Below are positions 9,581-18,077 of a stretch of 64,000 bases of DNA, one piece after another. Made by a program: the position numbers and the translations under genes. Origin of the DNA: Streptomyces collinus (lineage in GTDB: Bacteria; Actinomycetota; Actinomycetes; Streptomycetales; Streptomycetaceae). The stretch covers positions 1 through 64,000 of the forward strand of contig NZ_CP133771.1 of assembly GCF_031348265.1 (NCBI RefSeq). Reading direction: 5' to 3'. How positions within the stretch are numbered: position 1 is the first letter of the stretch; each line of letters begins with the position of its first letter. Below the pieces are notes generated by a model. That model had not been told where the DNA came from, did not search any database, and worked only from the letters and a program-made list of their open reading frames with translations.

Positions 9581-10164
9581 ACGTCGTCCTTCGGGGCGTC
9601 GAGGGTGTCGCGGTAGGTGGCGAGGAGGTCGTGGTAGTCGCCGAGTACCTGGGCATCGACCAGTGTCTTGAGATGGCGGCGTACCTCGTACCAGCCGGCT
9701 TGCTTGGTGGCTCTGAGTACCTTGAGGTCGCAGAGCTTCTTGATGTGGATCTCGATCTGGTCGACGAGTTGGGCTTCGTTGCTGCGCGGAGGCAGAAAGC
9801 CGCGGACCATGTCCACCAGGTCGTCGCGGGACAGCAGCAGGCGGGTGTCGGAGGAGGTGGCGTCGCTGTCCGCGAGCCGGCCGCGCAGGAGCACCAGCAT
9901 CAGGCTGACGGCGAAGGACAGCCGGTGGCGCGTGACGAGCCGGGGCACGCTGGCGCCGTCGTCTCGCGTGTCCGGATCGCGTTGCCGTGCGAATGCGTAT
10001 CCTTCGGCGGGATCGATGACGAGGTGCAGGCCCAGGACGGCCAGGTAGTCGCCGATGGCGGCCTGGTGGGCGAGGATCTGGTCCCAGACGCCGGGGGCGT
10101 CGCTCTGGTAGAGCACGCCTGCTTTCAGCAGGTTCACCACGGGCACGGTCAACGTGTCACTCAC
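9577..10164 (-). CDS. jetB: Wadjet JetB (DUF4194, MukE-like subunit)
   Basis: A 195-residue protein. I start it at GTG 10162-10164, two bases after the jetA TAG, giving VSDTLTVPVVNLLKAGVLYQ. Sequence upstream in this frame is out-of-frame jetA. The length and the tandem winged-helix pattern (RDDLVDMVRGFL, then QIEIHIKKLCDLKVLR, ending WYEVRRHLKTLVDA) fit DUF4194. JetB is the MukE-like accessory that bridges the JetA kleisin and the JetC heads. Its stop overlaps the jetC start by 4 bp, so all four jet genes are coupled. Confidence 0.9.
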   Translation of the reverse strand: MSDTLTVPVVNLLKAGVLYQSDAPGVWDQILAHQAAIGDYLAVLGLHLVIDPAEGYAFARQRDPDTRDDGASVPRLVTRHRLSFAVSLMLVLLRGRLADSDATSSDTRLLLSRDDLVDMVRGFLPPRSNEAQLVDQIEIHIKKLCDLKVLRATKQAGWYEVRRHLKTLVDAQVLGDYHDLLATYRDTLDAPKDDV

Positions 10165-10166
10165 GG

Positions 10167-11633
10167 CTACTCCCCTTCGGCGGCGGTTTCGCCGTCGTCG
10201 TTGCGTACGAAGGTCACCCGCGGGACGGTGGCCGCGGTGCGGCCGGCTGAGCCGACCCTGTCGTAGACGAGCTCCCAGGTGCGGTCCGGATCGATCACGA
10301 CGCCTAGGCCTGGCCGGGCCAGTTGGAAGTAGGTCAGCAGCTCGGCCAGTCCCTGGGTAAGAGGATGCTGCTCGAGGACGCGGGCCAAGGTCATCTGTCC
10401 GCTGGGGCTCGCGCGGACGGCTGTCATCACCTGCATGGCGAGGATCTCCGGGTCCACGAATACGCCGCCAATGAGTTCCGAGATGTCCAGCTCCGTCGCG
10501 TCGTCGAGCGCTTCCTCGACAGTGCTGTCCAGCTCCACCCGTTCGATGGGCATGTACAGCCGCCGTTCCATGGGCAGTGCCAGCTCCACCTGAGGAAGGT
10601 CCAGTTCCAGGCCCGGCAGGTCCTTGTGCCCGACGAGTTCCGCGATGCGGCGCTGGATGGAGCGAACCAAGTCCTGGACGCGGCGGTTCTCGTCCTGGCC
10701 GCGGTCGGCAAGGAAGCGGCGCAGTTGTTCGGTGAGCTGGCGCACTGTGTTCTGGGTGTTCTCGGCAGCCTCCAGCCATGCGAACGGGATCTTCAACAGG
10801 TTGCGGTTGGTTTTGCCTTCGAGCTGGGGCAGCAGGTTCACCTGCCCGAGCAGGTCGCGGAGTTCTTCTTGCCGCTGCGGGGACAGCAGGTAGTCGAAGA
10901 ACGCCTGGAAGCTCCTGCCCTGGTCTGATTCGGCGATCGCCTCGCGATCCATGAGGAACGTCGCCAGCAGATCGCCTTTGCCGCCTTCTGCGGTGGCGAC
11001 GTCGTGGCGAAGGCGCCGGTCCAGTTCCCGGAGGTTTGCCTCGACCTCGCGGAAGTCCCGCAGGAGTTCGACCGCGGTAGTCTCAACCTGCTGGTAGCGG
11101 TCGAGCAGGGCCAGCGGAGACAGCATGTCGACCTCGCCGGCACGAAGCTGCGCGATCTGGGTGTCGATCGCGTCGCGTTCGCGGCTCAGCTCGTCGATCC
11201 GTGCCTGCGGATCGGTTTCGGTCCCGAACGCCATCTGCCGCAGAAGGGCGACGATCGTGTTGAGCCGGGACTCGGTTCCGATGAAGGAACGGGCGGGAAG
11301 CCCCCGGACCCAGGCAACCGCCTTCTCCAGGGCGCTGGTCGCGTCGAAGTGCGCCTCGTCCTCACCGGGCGGGTAGTACTTGCGCAGCCATCCGTTGGCG
11401 GTCCACTCCGTCAGATAGGCCGCGGCCGGCCGCGGAAACGAACCTGCTCCCCGCTCGTTGAGGTCATACAGCTGGTCGTCCAGACGGGAGACGAGGACCG
11501 CTTCGGGGACGCCTCGGGCGTTCTCATCGACGAACACCGCACCGCAGAATGCCAGCACCAGCGGGGCATGGTCAGCCCGTAACAGCCGCCATGCCGGGTG
11601 ATCGTGAAGCCCTGCGACATCCTCAAAGTCCAC
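10167..11633 (-). CDS. jetA: Wadjet JetA (DUF3375, MukF-like kleisin)
   Basis: A 488-residue protein and the first gene of the Wadjet operon. It begins at a GTG with a good Shine-Dalgarno (GGGGAG six bases upstream). The N-terminal winged-helix-like part (LLRADHAPLVLAFCGAVF, LNERGAGSFPRPAAAYL), the central helical region (QARIDELSRERDAIDTQIAQ) and the C-terminal part with VDPEILAMQVMTAVRAS match the DUF3375 layout. JetA is the kleisin that closes the JetC heads. The complete JetABCD set with intact ATPase and Toprim motifs suggests a functional system that restricts small circular plasmids. Confidence 0.9.
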   Translation of the reverse strand: MDFEDVAGLHDHPAWRLLRADHAPLVLAFCGAVFVDENARGVPEAVLVSRLDDQLYDLNERGAGSFPRPAAAYLTEWTANGWLRKYYPPGEDEAHFDATSALEKAVAWVRGLPARSFIGTESRLNTIVALLRQMAFGTETDPQARIDELSRERDAIDTQIAQLRAGEVDMLSPLALLDRYQQVETTAVELLRDFREVEANLRELDRRLRHDVATAEGGKGDLLATFLMDREAIAESDQGRSFQAFFDYLLSPQRQEELRDLLGQVNLLPQLEGKTNRNLLKIPFAWLEAAENTQNTVRQLTEQLRRFLADRGQDENRRVQDLVRSIQRRIAELVGHKDLPGLELDLPQVELALPMERRLYMPIERVELDSTVEEALDDATELDISELIGGVFVDPEILAMQVMTAVRASPSGQMTLARVLEQHPLTQGLAELLTYFQLARPGLGVVIDPDRTWELVYDRVGSAGRTAATVPRVTFVRNDDGETAAEGE

Positions 11634-11792
11634 GCGTTCTCCCCCAGTTCACACGTATACGAGACGCCGTGCCCGTCCTCAGCCGAGGCGGATGAGGCCT
11701 CACCTTAGAAGGCGGCACTGACAAACACGGCTAAACGAACAAATTATCGAATATCTGGCTCGCCCCGCTGCCGGTGCTTGTCTGACGCCTGC
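11634..11792 (-). promoter_or_regulatory. Probable promoter region of the Wadjet operon
   Basis: This 159-bp gap precedes jetA. It holds the jetA Shine-Dalgarno and an AT-rich stretch (about 11729-11756, including AAATTATCGAATAT) that stands out in this GC-rich DNA. I take that stretch as the likely promoter core but cannot assign -35 and -10 boxes with confidence. The SF2 helicase gene from the other side stops at 11793, so its transcripts would read toward jetA on the same strand. Confidence 0.4.
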
Positions 11793-14042
11793 TCACAGGC
11801 CGAGCTCGGCAAGAGCCGCCCGCCGCTGGGAACTGAGCGCGGAACGACGGCGTCGCACGTTGCTCAGCCACTGTCCCAGGCGCACGGGGTCGCCGTCGTC
11901 GAAGGTCTCGATGTGCCGTTGGGGCACATCGAGGTGGCCTTCCCGCTCAAGGAAGGACCGTGCGGCAGCCAGCCCGCGCAGGAAGGCGCGTTCCCTCGCG
12001 GGCAGTCGGCCGCTTGCTTGGGAGCCGGGAGCAGGTACCGGGTCACGTCCCAGTTGGGCGAGGAGAGTGAGCTGCCCTGGGTGCAAGTGATCAACGTGGG
12101 CACGCTGAGTCTTGAGCCACTCCCCCGCGTCCGCCGTCCCTGCTTCGTCCGGGCCTCTGCGCGCGACGTGGTAGGCCCGTTGCCAGGCGATCGGCCAGGG
12201 CGGGTTCCACCACGGATCCAAGGCCGTGAGGGCAGCTGCCCGTTCTGCGGTGAGGCGGCTGGCGCGGGTGCGCTGGGTCGCCAGCCAGCGCCCCAGGGGA
12301 TAGTCGTCGTGGACCTCATCGACGGGGGCAGCGAGATGGCCGTAGCGGGCGGCGTAGGCGGCGGCGTGGGCGAGGCCGCGGTCGAAGGCCTGTTGGCGGG
12401 GATCCCAGATGATTCCGAGGCGTTCGAGGGCCTGGGTACGGGCTGGGTCGAGGGCGCCGGCGGTGTGCAGGTGGCGTTGCCAGGTAAGCCAGCGGCCCAG
12501 TGGGTAGTCAGCGGGGTCCTGATAGGTCTGGGGGACGTCCAGGTGGTGGTGGGCGCGGTGGTATCGGCGGGCCGCGGTCAGGCCGCGGCGCCATTCGGCG
12601 CTCTTGGGGGCCAGGACACGTAGGGATAGGGCGAGGGCGACTTCTTCTGCCTGGGCGGGGCGGTCGAAGTGCAGCCATGCCTCGGGATCGTCCGCAGGCA
12701 TGGTGGGGCGGTACGTGCGGGGGTCGGCCAGGCGGGCCTCCAGGCGGTCGTCGTGGGCGCGCAGGGCCTGGATGGTGTGCCACAGCGGGGTGTAGGCGTC
12801 GGCGCCGAGGAGGTCGTCGGGGTCTTCGCCCGGGGTGAGGTAGACGGGGACGACGAGGGTGGCCTTCTTTCCTGCACCAGGCTGCTGGCGCAGGGCGCGG
12901 CCGACGGCCTGGACGGTGTCGACAGGGCTGTTCTTGGGGTCGGCGAAGACGACGGCGTCGATGGCGGGCACGTCGATGCCCTCCCCCAGCACGCGTGCAT
13001 TGGACAGCACGGCCGGGGCGTCGGGGCTGGCGTGGGAGGCGAACTCCAAAAGGAGGCGGCGGCGGACCTGGGGGGCGTGGCGTCCACTGATCCAGTCCGC
13101 CCACAGTCCTTCGGGGCGCAGGTGGCTGGGCAGGGTGGCGGCGGTGTCGTGCAGGGTGGCGGCGAAGGCGCGGGCGTCGGCGACGCGGTGGTGGAAGGTC
13201 AGGATGCGGCGCAACTGGTGATCGTGGATGGCACGCAGGGCGGCGACCTGGCGGCCGGCCAGGCGCAGTCCGTCGACGCCCGCCCCGGGTCCGGTGGCGA
13301 GCCAGTCGCGCAGGTCTTCGTCGGTGACGACGGGGACGAGGATCTGGTAGTCGGCGAGCAGGCCGAGGTCGATGGCGTCGGAGAGGGGGAGCCGGTAGGC
13401 GACGGGGCCGAAGAGGTTCTCGTCGTTCATGGAGGCCATCGCCTCCGTGTTCTCGTCCGGGCTGTCATCGGGGTCCCAGACGCGCGGGGTGGCGGTCAGG
13501 TAGAGGCGCCGGGCGGTGGGGACCTGGTCGTCGTGGTGGACGGTGGCCCAGGCCTTGCCCAGGCGGCCGGCGGTGCGGTGGGCCTCGTCGACAACGACGA
13601 GGTCCCAGGGGGGCAGGCGGTGGTCGCGGTGGGCGGCGACCACCGCGGGCAGGGAGGCGTATGTGGCGTAGGCGGTGAGGGGCCCGGGGCGGGATGTGAC
13701 GGTGAGGGCGGTCAGGTCCGCGGGGTCGGTGGTCAGCGGGATGTCAGCGCCGAGCGGCTCGTGGTCGAGGGCCTGACGGGCCGAGCACACCGCCACGGCG
13801 GTCCCCTTGCGGCCGGCCAGGTGCCAGGAGCGGATCGTCTGCGACAGCAGGTCCAGTGTCGGCAGCAGCACCAGCACACGGCCGCGTGGAGCGACGCGGG
13901 CGGCGGTGCGGGCGGCGATCAGGGTCTTGCCGGTGCCGCAGGCGGCGATCACGCTCGCGCGGGGGTGGCTGGTCAGGGTCTTGGTGGCTGCGGCGACCGC
14001 GTCTTTTTGGTGAGGGCGCAGCGTCAGCTCGGTGGGTGCCAT
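11793..14042 (-). CDS. SF2 DEAH-type helicase with helicase-associated (HA) repeats
   Basis: A 749-residue protein with a Q-motif-like start (LRPHQKDAV), Walker A ACGTGKT at 34-40, DEAH box VVVDEAHRT near 150-157 and motif III TAT at 183-185. Motifs V/VI appear in GEGIDVPAIDAVVFADP and DTVQAVGRALRQ. From about residue 540 to the end there are three or four Trp-containing repeats (LGRWLTWQRHL, LGRWLATQRTR, LGQWLSNVRRRR), the helicase-associated domain common in actinomycete SF2 helicases. It is the last gene of a five-gene minus-strand operon, 30 bp after the SF1 helicase gene. The context suggests it works with SbcCD and the RecB-type nuclease on DNA ends. The partnership is inference; the helicase assignment is secure. 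Confidence 0.85.
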   Translation of the reverse strand: MAPTELTLRPHQKDAVAAATKTLTSHPRASVIAACGTGKTLIAARTAARVAPRGRVLVLLPTLDLLSQTIRSWHLAGRKGTAVAVCSARQALDHEPLGADIPLTTDPADLTALTVTSRPGPLTAYATYASLPAVVAAHRDHRLPPWDLVVVDEAHRTAGRLGKAWATVHHDDQVPTARRLYLTATPRVWDPDDSPDENTEAMASMNDENLFGPVAYRLPLSDAIDLGLLADYQILVPVVTDEDLRDWLATGPGAGVDGLRLAGRQVAALRAIHDHQLRRILTFHHRVADARAFAATLHDTAATLPSHLRPEGLWADWISGRHAPQVRRRLLLEFASHASPDAPAVLSNARVLGEGIDVPAIDAVVFADPKNSPVDTVQAVGRALRQQPGAGKKATLVVPVYLTPGEDPDDLLGADAYTPLWHTIQALRAHDDRLEARLADPRTYRPTMPADDPEAWLHFDRPAQAEEVALALSLRVLAPKSAEWRRGLTAARRYHRAHHHLDVPQTYQDPADYPLGRWLTWQRHLHTAGALDPARTQALERLGIIWDPRQQAFDRGLAHAAAYAARYGHLAAPVDEVHDDYPLGRWLATQRTRASRLTAERAAALTALDPWWNPPWPIAWQRAYHVARRGPDEAGTADAGEWLKTQRAHVDHLHPGQLTLLAQLGRDPVPAPGSQASGRLPARERAFLRGLAAARSFLEREGHLDVPQRHIETFDDGDPVRLGQWLSNVRRRRSALSSQRRAALAELGL

Positions 14043-14072
14043 GGGCAGGATGCGGCTTCCGGTGCGGGGCGG

Positions 14073-15404
14073 TCAGGCGGCGGGGACGCGGTGCTGGGAG
14101 AGGTGGTCGAGGACGTGCTGGTGGGCTTCCCAGCCGTCGGGGAACTTGGCGGGGACGCCGAGGGCGACGGGCTCATTGGAGGGGTGGCGGTCGAGGAGGT
14201 CGGCGATACCGGCGCGGGCGACCATGATGCAGGCGTGACGGTGGCGTGAGGCCAGCACGCACAGGCGGCCGGCTTCGAGGTGGAAGGTGGAGGCGTCGCG
14301 GCGGCCGGAGAGGGGGTGCAGGACGATGGTGACGGCGAACTCGCGGCCCTGCAGGCGGTTGGCGGTGTCGGCACGCACTCCTCGGGCGTGGGGGCTGCGG
14401 TTGAGGAGTTGCTGGATGCTACGGGCCTGCTCCCGGTGAGCGGTGCCGATGGCGATGTCGGCAGGCTGCAGGCGCCGACCCGAGGGGTACTTCTCGCAGA
14501 CGGCCTCGATTCCGCGCTCCAGGAGGCGGGAGGCCAGGGCGACGGTGGCGTGGGCGGCCTCGGCATCGATGCGTGCGGTGTGGCGGGGCGGGAGTTCGTG
14601 CAGGGCCCACCCGGTGCGTGCAGCTTCCTCGACAGTTGCATCGAAGGGGTTGTGCAAAGCGTTGATGGTGAAGGTGAGGGCGCGGGTGGCGGGGGCCGTG
14701 GCGGGCTGGAAGGGGGTGAAGGGGTAGAAGGCCCGGGAGACGATGCCGGCTGCTGAGGCGGGAAGCCGCCAGGAGACGGGCAGGGTGTGGGTGCTGGTGT
14801 CGTTGTGGTTCGTCAGGACGGTGACGGCGTTGTTGAGGGGGTCGTGGGGCAGCCCGGTCCACCGGGGAGTGCTGACGATGGAGAACGGGTCGAGTTGTCC
14901 GGGGTCGCCGACGAGGAGGGCCCGGTCGAAGAGCTTGGCGATCAGCAGGAGGGCGTCGGAGCGCATCTGGTAGGCCTCGTCGATGATGGCCCACTTCCAG
15001 CGGGGACCGTCTACGTACGCCCATTTCATGGCGGTTGCGATGATCACGTCGCAGGCGAGGACGTCTTTGATGTCTTTGCTGATGATGGTGTCGGTCAGGG
15101 CCAGGACTTCTTCGGGCGCCTCGTAGTTGTGCCCGGCGAGGCGTCCCAGGCGCAGCCGGGGCGCTTCTGGATCGGCGAGGCTGACCAGGAGGTCGTCGAC
15201 CTGGTGGTTGGTCTGGGCGATGATGATGCACTGTTCGCCGGCGTCGGCAAGGGCACGGGCTGCGCTTACGACCAGGGTCGATTTCCCTGCGCCGGGGGGC
15301 GAGTCGACGACGAGGGGCCGCGCGGTGGTGCCGGTCAGTGCGGTCAGGACGGCGGTGACCGCTTGGCCGGCCAGTTCTGTGGGCGGGATCGGTGGCTGGG
15401 TCAC
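14073..15404 (-). CDS. SF1B (UPF1/Dna2-type) helicase
   Basis: A 443-residue protein. Walker A is PPGAGKST (residues 36-43, Lys41) and Walker B IIDEAYQM has Asp142-Glu143. Motif III LVGDPGQLDP spans about 164-173. The C-terminal RecA lobe has ADTANRLQGREF and a late motif CVLASRHRHACIMVAR, where UPF1/Dna2-type helicases carry their SRAR-like motif VI. It is short for the family: the accessory 1B/OB modules are not in this chain and may be supplied by the next protein, with which it is coupled by a 4-bp overlap. Predicted role: 5'-3' helicase or translocase in a split Dna2-like complex. Confidence 0.75.
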   Translation of the reverse strand: MTQPPIPPTELAGQAVTAVLTALTGTTARPLVVDSPPGAGKSTLVVSAARALADAGEQCIIIAQTNHQVDDLLVSLADPEAPRLRLGRLAGHNYEAPEEVLALTDTIISKDIKDVLACDVIIATAMKWAYVDGPRWKWAIIDEAYQMRSDALLLIAKLFDRALLVGDPGQLDPFSIVSTPRWTGLPHDPLNNAVTVLTNHNDTSTHTLPVSWRLPASAAGIVSRAFYPFTPFQPATAPATRALTFTINALHNPFDATVEEAARTGWALHELPPRHTARIDAEAAHATVALASRLLERGIEAVCEKYPSGRRLQPADIAIGTAHREQARSIQQLLNRSPHARGVRADTANRLQGREFAVTIVLHPLSGRRDASTFHLEAGRLCVLASRHRHACIMVARAGIADLLDRHPSNEPVALGVPAKFPDGWEAHQHVLDHLSQHRVPAA

Positions 15405-16915
15405 GGCTGGGGCTCCTCGGTCTCCTCCAGGACAGCGGCCGGGTGGTTGTGCTGGGGGCCGCCGTGGGTCCAGGGAGTGTTCTCCCGGCGGGGGAACGGG
15501 GGCCGGCTGAAGAACTCGGGGGCGAAGGTCAGCTCGAGCAGATCACCGACGGCGGGGACGGAGTCGGTCCTGGGCTTGTTCACAGTGCCGGTGAGCGTCA
15601 TCACTTCGAGCAGGAGGTCCGTGCCCTGGCCATGAGGAGTGATGGCACGTACGGCCATGTGCACGCGGGGGTTGTGGGGTCCGGCGAGCAGATGGCCGAT
15701 GTCCAGGCGTACTGGGTCGGTGGTGTGCAGGGTCAGGCGCGGGCGCAGTTTGGGGCTTCGGGCGCCGGGGACGGTGTGGTGGGCGTCGACCTCGGTGACG
15801 GTGCCGGCGACGGCTTCTCCGGTGGTGCGCCGCTCGGCCATGAAGTAAGGGTCCTCCAAAGCGCGGTGGGCGTCGAAGGCTCCTTGGGCCAGTTCCATGC
15901 GGGCGAGCCGGCGGGCGGCGGAGACGGGATCGTCCTTGATGGGCTGGGGGCGTCCGTCGGCCGCGAGGTAGGTGGTGTAGGCAGTGAAGCGGTCGCGGTC
16001 GGCGGCCCAGCGGCGCTGCGCGTCGTGAGTCTGGGGCAGGTTGCGCAGCAGGCCGAGGGCGTGCCAGGCGTCGTCCCAGGTGGGCTTGAGGTAGTTGTGC
16101 AGGAGGGTGTGCAGCCGGTCGGTGAGCCTGATCATCGCGGCGGCGTTGCCTTCTTTGGCGGCGTCGTCGTAGGCCGTCAGCAGGGGGTCGAGTTCGAGGC
16201 TGTCGAAGGAGGGGTCGGTGGCCGGGCCGGCGGGCCGGTGCAGTTGGCCGTCGGGGCCGGGGACTTGGGGGTTTTCGGCATCGAGGGCGGCACGCAGGCC
16301 TGTTGTGCCGGGGGGAGGGTCGATCCAGGCCAGGAGGGCGGCAAGATACTCGTCCTCCAGGCGGCTCTGGCCCGTGATCCAGCGGGTGGCCAGCAGATCG
16401 GTCAGGGCCAGCAGGAGGGCGGAGCCGGGCTGTTCGGCGTGGTCGGCGAAGAAGGTGAGCCACTGGCCGAGGCGGCCGACGCTGCGGGCCGGGTCGCTAC
16501 CTTCGGGCGGCTCGGTGAAACGCAGGGCACGGCCCAGCCGCCCGACGTAGGGAAGGGACCTTCGGTTGGCGACCAGGAGTTGGGGGGCATGGGTATGACG
16601 CTCGCGGGCAGGCTTCTTGCCTTTCGCGGGCAGGTATTCGGTGTTCTGGAAGCCTTCGATGTAGGTGAGGATGTGGCCGGCCAGTTCTTCCAGGAACGCG
16701 GCGGGCCGTCCATGGGGCGGTGCGACCAGGAGCTGGGGACGGTCCGGTTCGTCGCCGAACATGACGGCCAGCAAGGTCGCTTCGGTACCGGAGCGGTTGA
16801 GCGGCAGGAAGATCAGTGGCTGCTCGGCAAGGTGGAAGTGGCCGACCATGCTGGCGTCCTGCACTGTTTCGGTCTCGGCTGCCTCAAGGCGCAGCAGGGT
16901 GGACAGTCGGCTCAT
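15401..16915 (-). CDS. Unrecognised 504-residue partner of the helicase and nuclease
   Basis: No family recognised. The N-terminal third has mixed strands (FHLAEQPLIFLPLN, APQLLVANRRSLPYVGRL). The middle is helical (LLTAYDDAAKEGNAAAMIRL, WDDAWHALGLLRNL). The last ~130 residues look beta-rich (VAGTVTEVD, RLTLHTTDPVRLDIG, LLLEVMTLTG, VGDLLELTFAPEFF), compatible with an OB-like or 1B-type barrel. It overlaps both neighbours by 4 bp, lying between the RecB-type nuclease and the SF1B helicase, so the three are made together and probably form one complex. In Dna2 the nuclease, barrel and helicase parts occur in that order in a single chain, which is why I suspect this supplies the middle part. That is inference only. 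Confidence 0.6.
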   Translation of the reverse strand: MSRLSTLLRLEAAETETVQDASMVGHFHLAEQPLIFLPLNRSGTEATLLAVMFGDEPDRPQLLVAPPHGRPAAFLEELAGHILTYIEGFQNTEYLPAKGKKPARERHTHAPQLLVANRRSLPYVGRLGRALRFTEPPEGSDPARSVGRLGQWLTFFADHAEQPGSALLLALTDLLATRWITGQSRLEDEYLAALLAWIDPPPGTTGLRAALDAENPQVPGPDGQLHRPAGPATDPSFDSLELDPLLTAYDDAAKEGNAAAMIRLTDRLHTLLHNYLKPTWDDAWHALGLLRNLPQTHDAQRRWAADRDRFTAYTTYLAADGRPQPIKDDPVSAARRLARMELAQGAFDAHRALEDPYFMAERRTTGEAVAGTVTEVDAHHTVPGARSPKLRPRLTLHTTDPVRLDIGHLLAGPHNPRVHMAVRAITPHGQGTDLLLEVMTLTGTVNKPRTDSVPAVGDLLELTFAPEFFSRPPFPRRENTPWTHGGPQHNHPAAVLEETEEPQP

Positions 16916-18045
16916 GCGGACTCCCGCAGTTGGGTGCGGACGGCGTGGGCGTGCCGGAGGGCGGCGGCCAGGTCGGCCTGGTCGGCGGCGGGGGTGCGGG
17001 TGCCGTCGGCGAGGCGCAGGGCGGTGCCGATGTGGTCGATGCCGCCGAGGTCGTCGCTGATGTCGCTGCCCAGGACGTCGATCGATCCGTCATCGCGGGC
17101 TTCGCCTCGGCAGACGTAGGCCAGGTCGCAGAAATGGCGGCAGGCAGGGGTGTAGCGGGTGGTGGTGGCTTGCAAGGCGGCGGTGAGTTCCTTGGGGTCG
17201 CGGGTGGGCCGCTTGTCCTGGTCGAGGATCAGGTCGAACGTGATACGGGCTGGCAGTGCGTCGAGGAGCGGTTCGACGCGGGTGAGCCGGTTGAGTTGCC
17301 TCGTGAGGGCGGCGATCTTCTTGCGGGCATCGACGACGCTGGCGGTGGGCCGGCGGGTGAAGTTGCGGGGCGTGACGAGGATGACGTCGTGGGAGACCCT
17401 GTCGCCGTCGATGCCTTCTTTTGCGAGGAGTTCGCGCAGGGCGAGGACGTAGGCGGCGGCCTGGGTGACGGCGGCGGCCACTTTTGTCCCGTTCGCCTGC
17501 TGGTCGACGACGGCGAAGGATTTGATCTCGATGATGTGGAAGACGCCGTCGATCTGGAAGGCGACGACGTCGGGCTCGAGGTAGACCGGGTGACCGGCGA
17601 CGGTCAACTGCAGGATGGGGTGGTCCAGCAGTGTGCGGGCGGGGCTCGTGGAACGGAGCGCTTCCAGTACGGCATTGCGGGTGTGGATGTAACGCACCTG
17701 GGGGGTGGCGTCCTGGGTGCCGACCACCGCGAGGTCGGTGTGGGCGGCTTCAGGCAGCGGCAGATTCAGGACGTCACGCAGCAGACGCAGCAGTTCGGCG
17801 CAGCCATCGGCCTTGACCTGCTGTTCGAAGGTGGCTCCGCTCCTGAGAGCGAGGGAAGACTTGACGAGCGGGCGGGGTTTGCCCAGATGGACGGCGATGG
17901 CGTCCTTGTCGATACCGGCAGCGTCGAGCAGGGCCCGGCGGTTGCAGCCGGGGTTGGCGGTCAGGGCCGCGAGCGTGCGGGCGTCGTGCCCTTTGGCAGG
18001 GACGGGGCCGCGCAGCGCGACGAGCCGGTCGTTGAGCTGACTCAC
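16912..18045 (-). CDS. RecB/Dna2/Cas4-type PD-(D/E)XK nuclease with putative Fe-S cysteines
   Basis: A 377-residue protein with the full RecB-family pattern: motif I SGATFEQQ (69-76), EPDVV with Asp159, IIEIKSF with Glu173 and Lys175, and motif IV Gln195-x3-Tyr199 (QAAAYVLAL). Four cysteines are placed as in Fe-S nucleases of the Dna2/AddB/Cas4 group: Cys34 near the N terminus and a C-terminal cluster Cys302-x3-Cys306-x5-Cys312 (ACRHFCDLAYVC). The x3 spacing differs from the usual x2. GTG start with AAGGAAG upstream. It sits 32 bp after the coiled-coil gene and overlaps the next gene by 4 bp. Predicted metal-dependent DNA nuclease acting with the SF1B helicase. Confidence 0.75.
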   Translation of the reverse strand: MSQLNDRLVALRGPVPAKGHDARTLAALTANPGCNRRALLDAAGIDKDAIAVHLGKPRPLVKSSLALRSGATFEQQVKADGCAELLRLLRDVLNLPLPEAAHTDLAVVGTQDATPQVRYIHTRNAVLEALRSTSPARTLLDHPILQLTVAGHPVYLEPDVVAFQIDGVFHIIEIKSFAVVDQQANGTKVAAAVTQAAAYVLALRELLAKEGIDGDRVSHDVILVTPRNFTRRPTASVVDARKKIAALTRQLNRLTRVEPLLDALPARITFDLILDQDKRPTRDPKELTAALQATTTRYTPACRHFCDLAYVCRGEARDDGSIDVLGSDISDDLGGIDHIGTALRLADGTRTPAADQADLAAALRHAHAVRTQLRESA

Positions 18046-18077
18046 AGATCTTCCTTGCGGGGACAGGGCGCAGGCGG

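Noticed and set aside
7151..9616. Open frame of 821 codons on the plus strand opposite jetC
   Set aside because: It lies wholly antisense to a gene with intact SMC motifs, has no recognisable domains, and is explained by high GC with stop-poor antisense frames.
12669..14249. Long plus-strand frame opposite the SF2 helicase
   Set aside because: Gly/Val/Asp-rich antisense composition with no domain; the minus-strand helicase has all its motifs. The same applies to plus-strand frames at 15392-18315.
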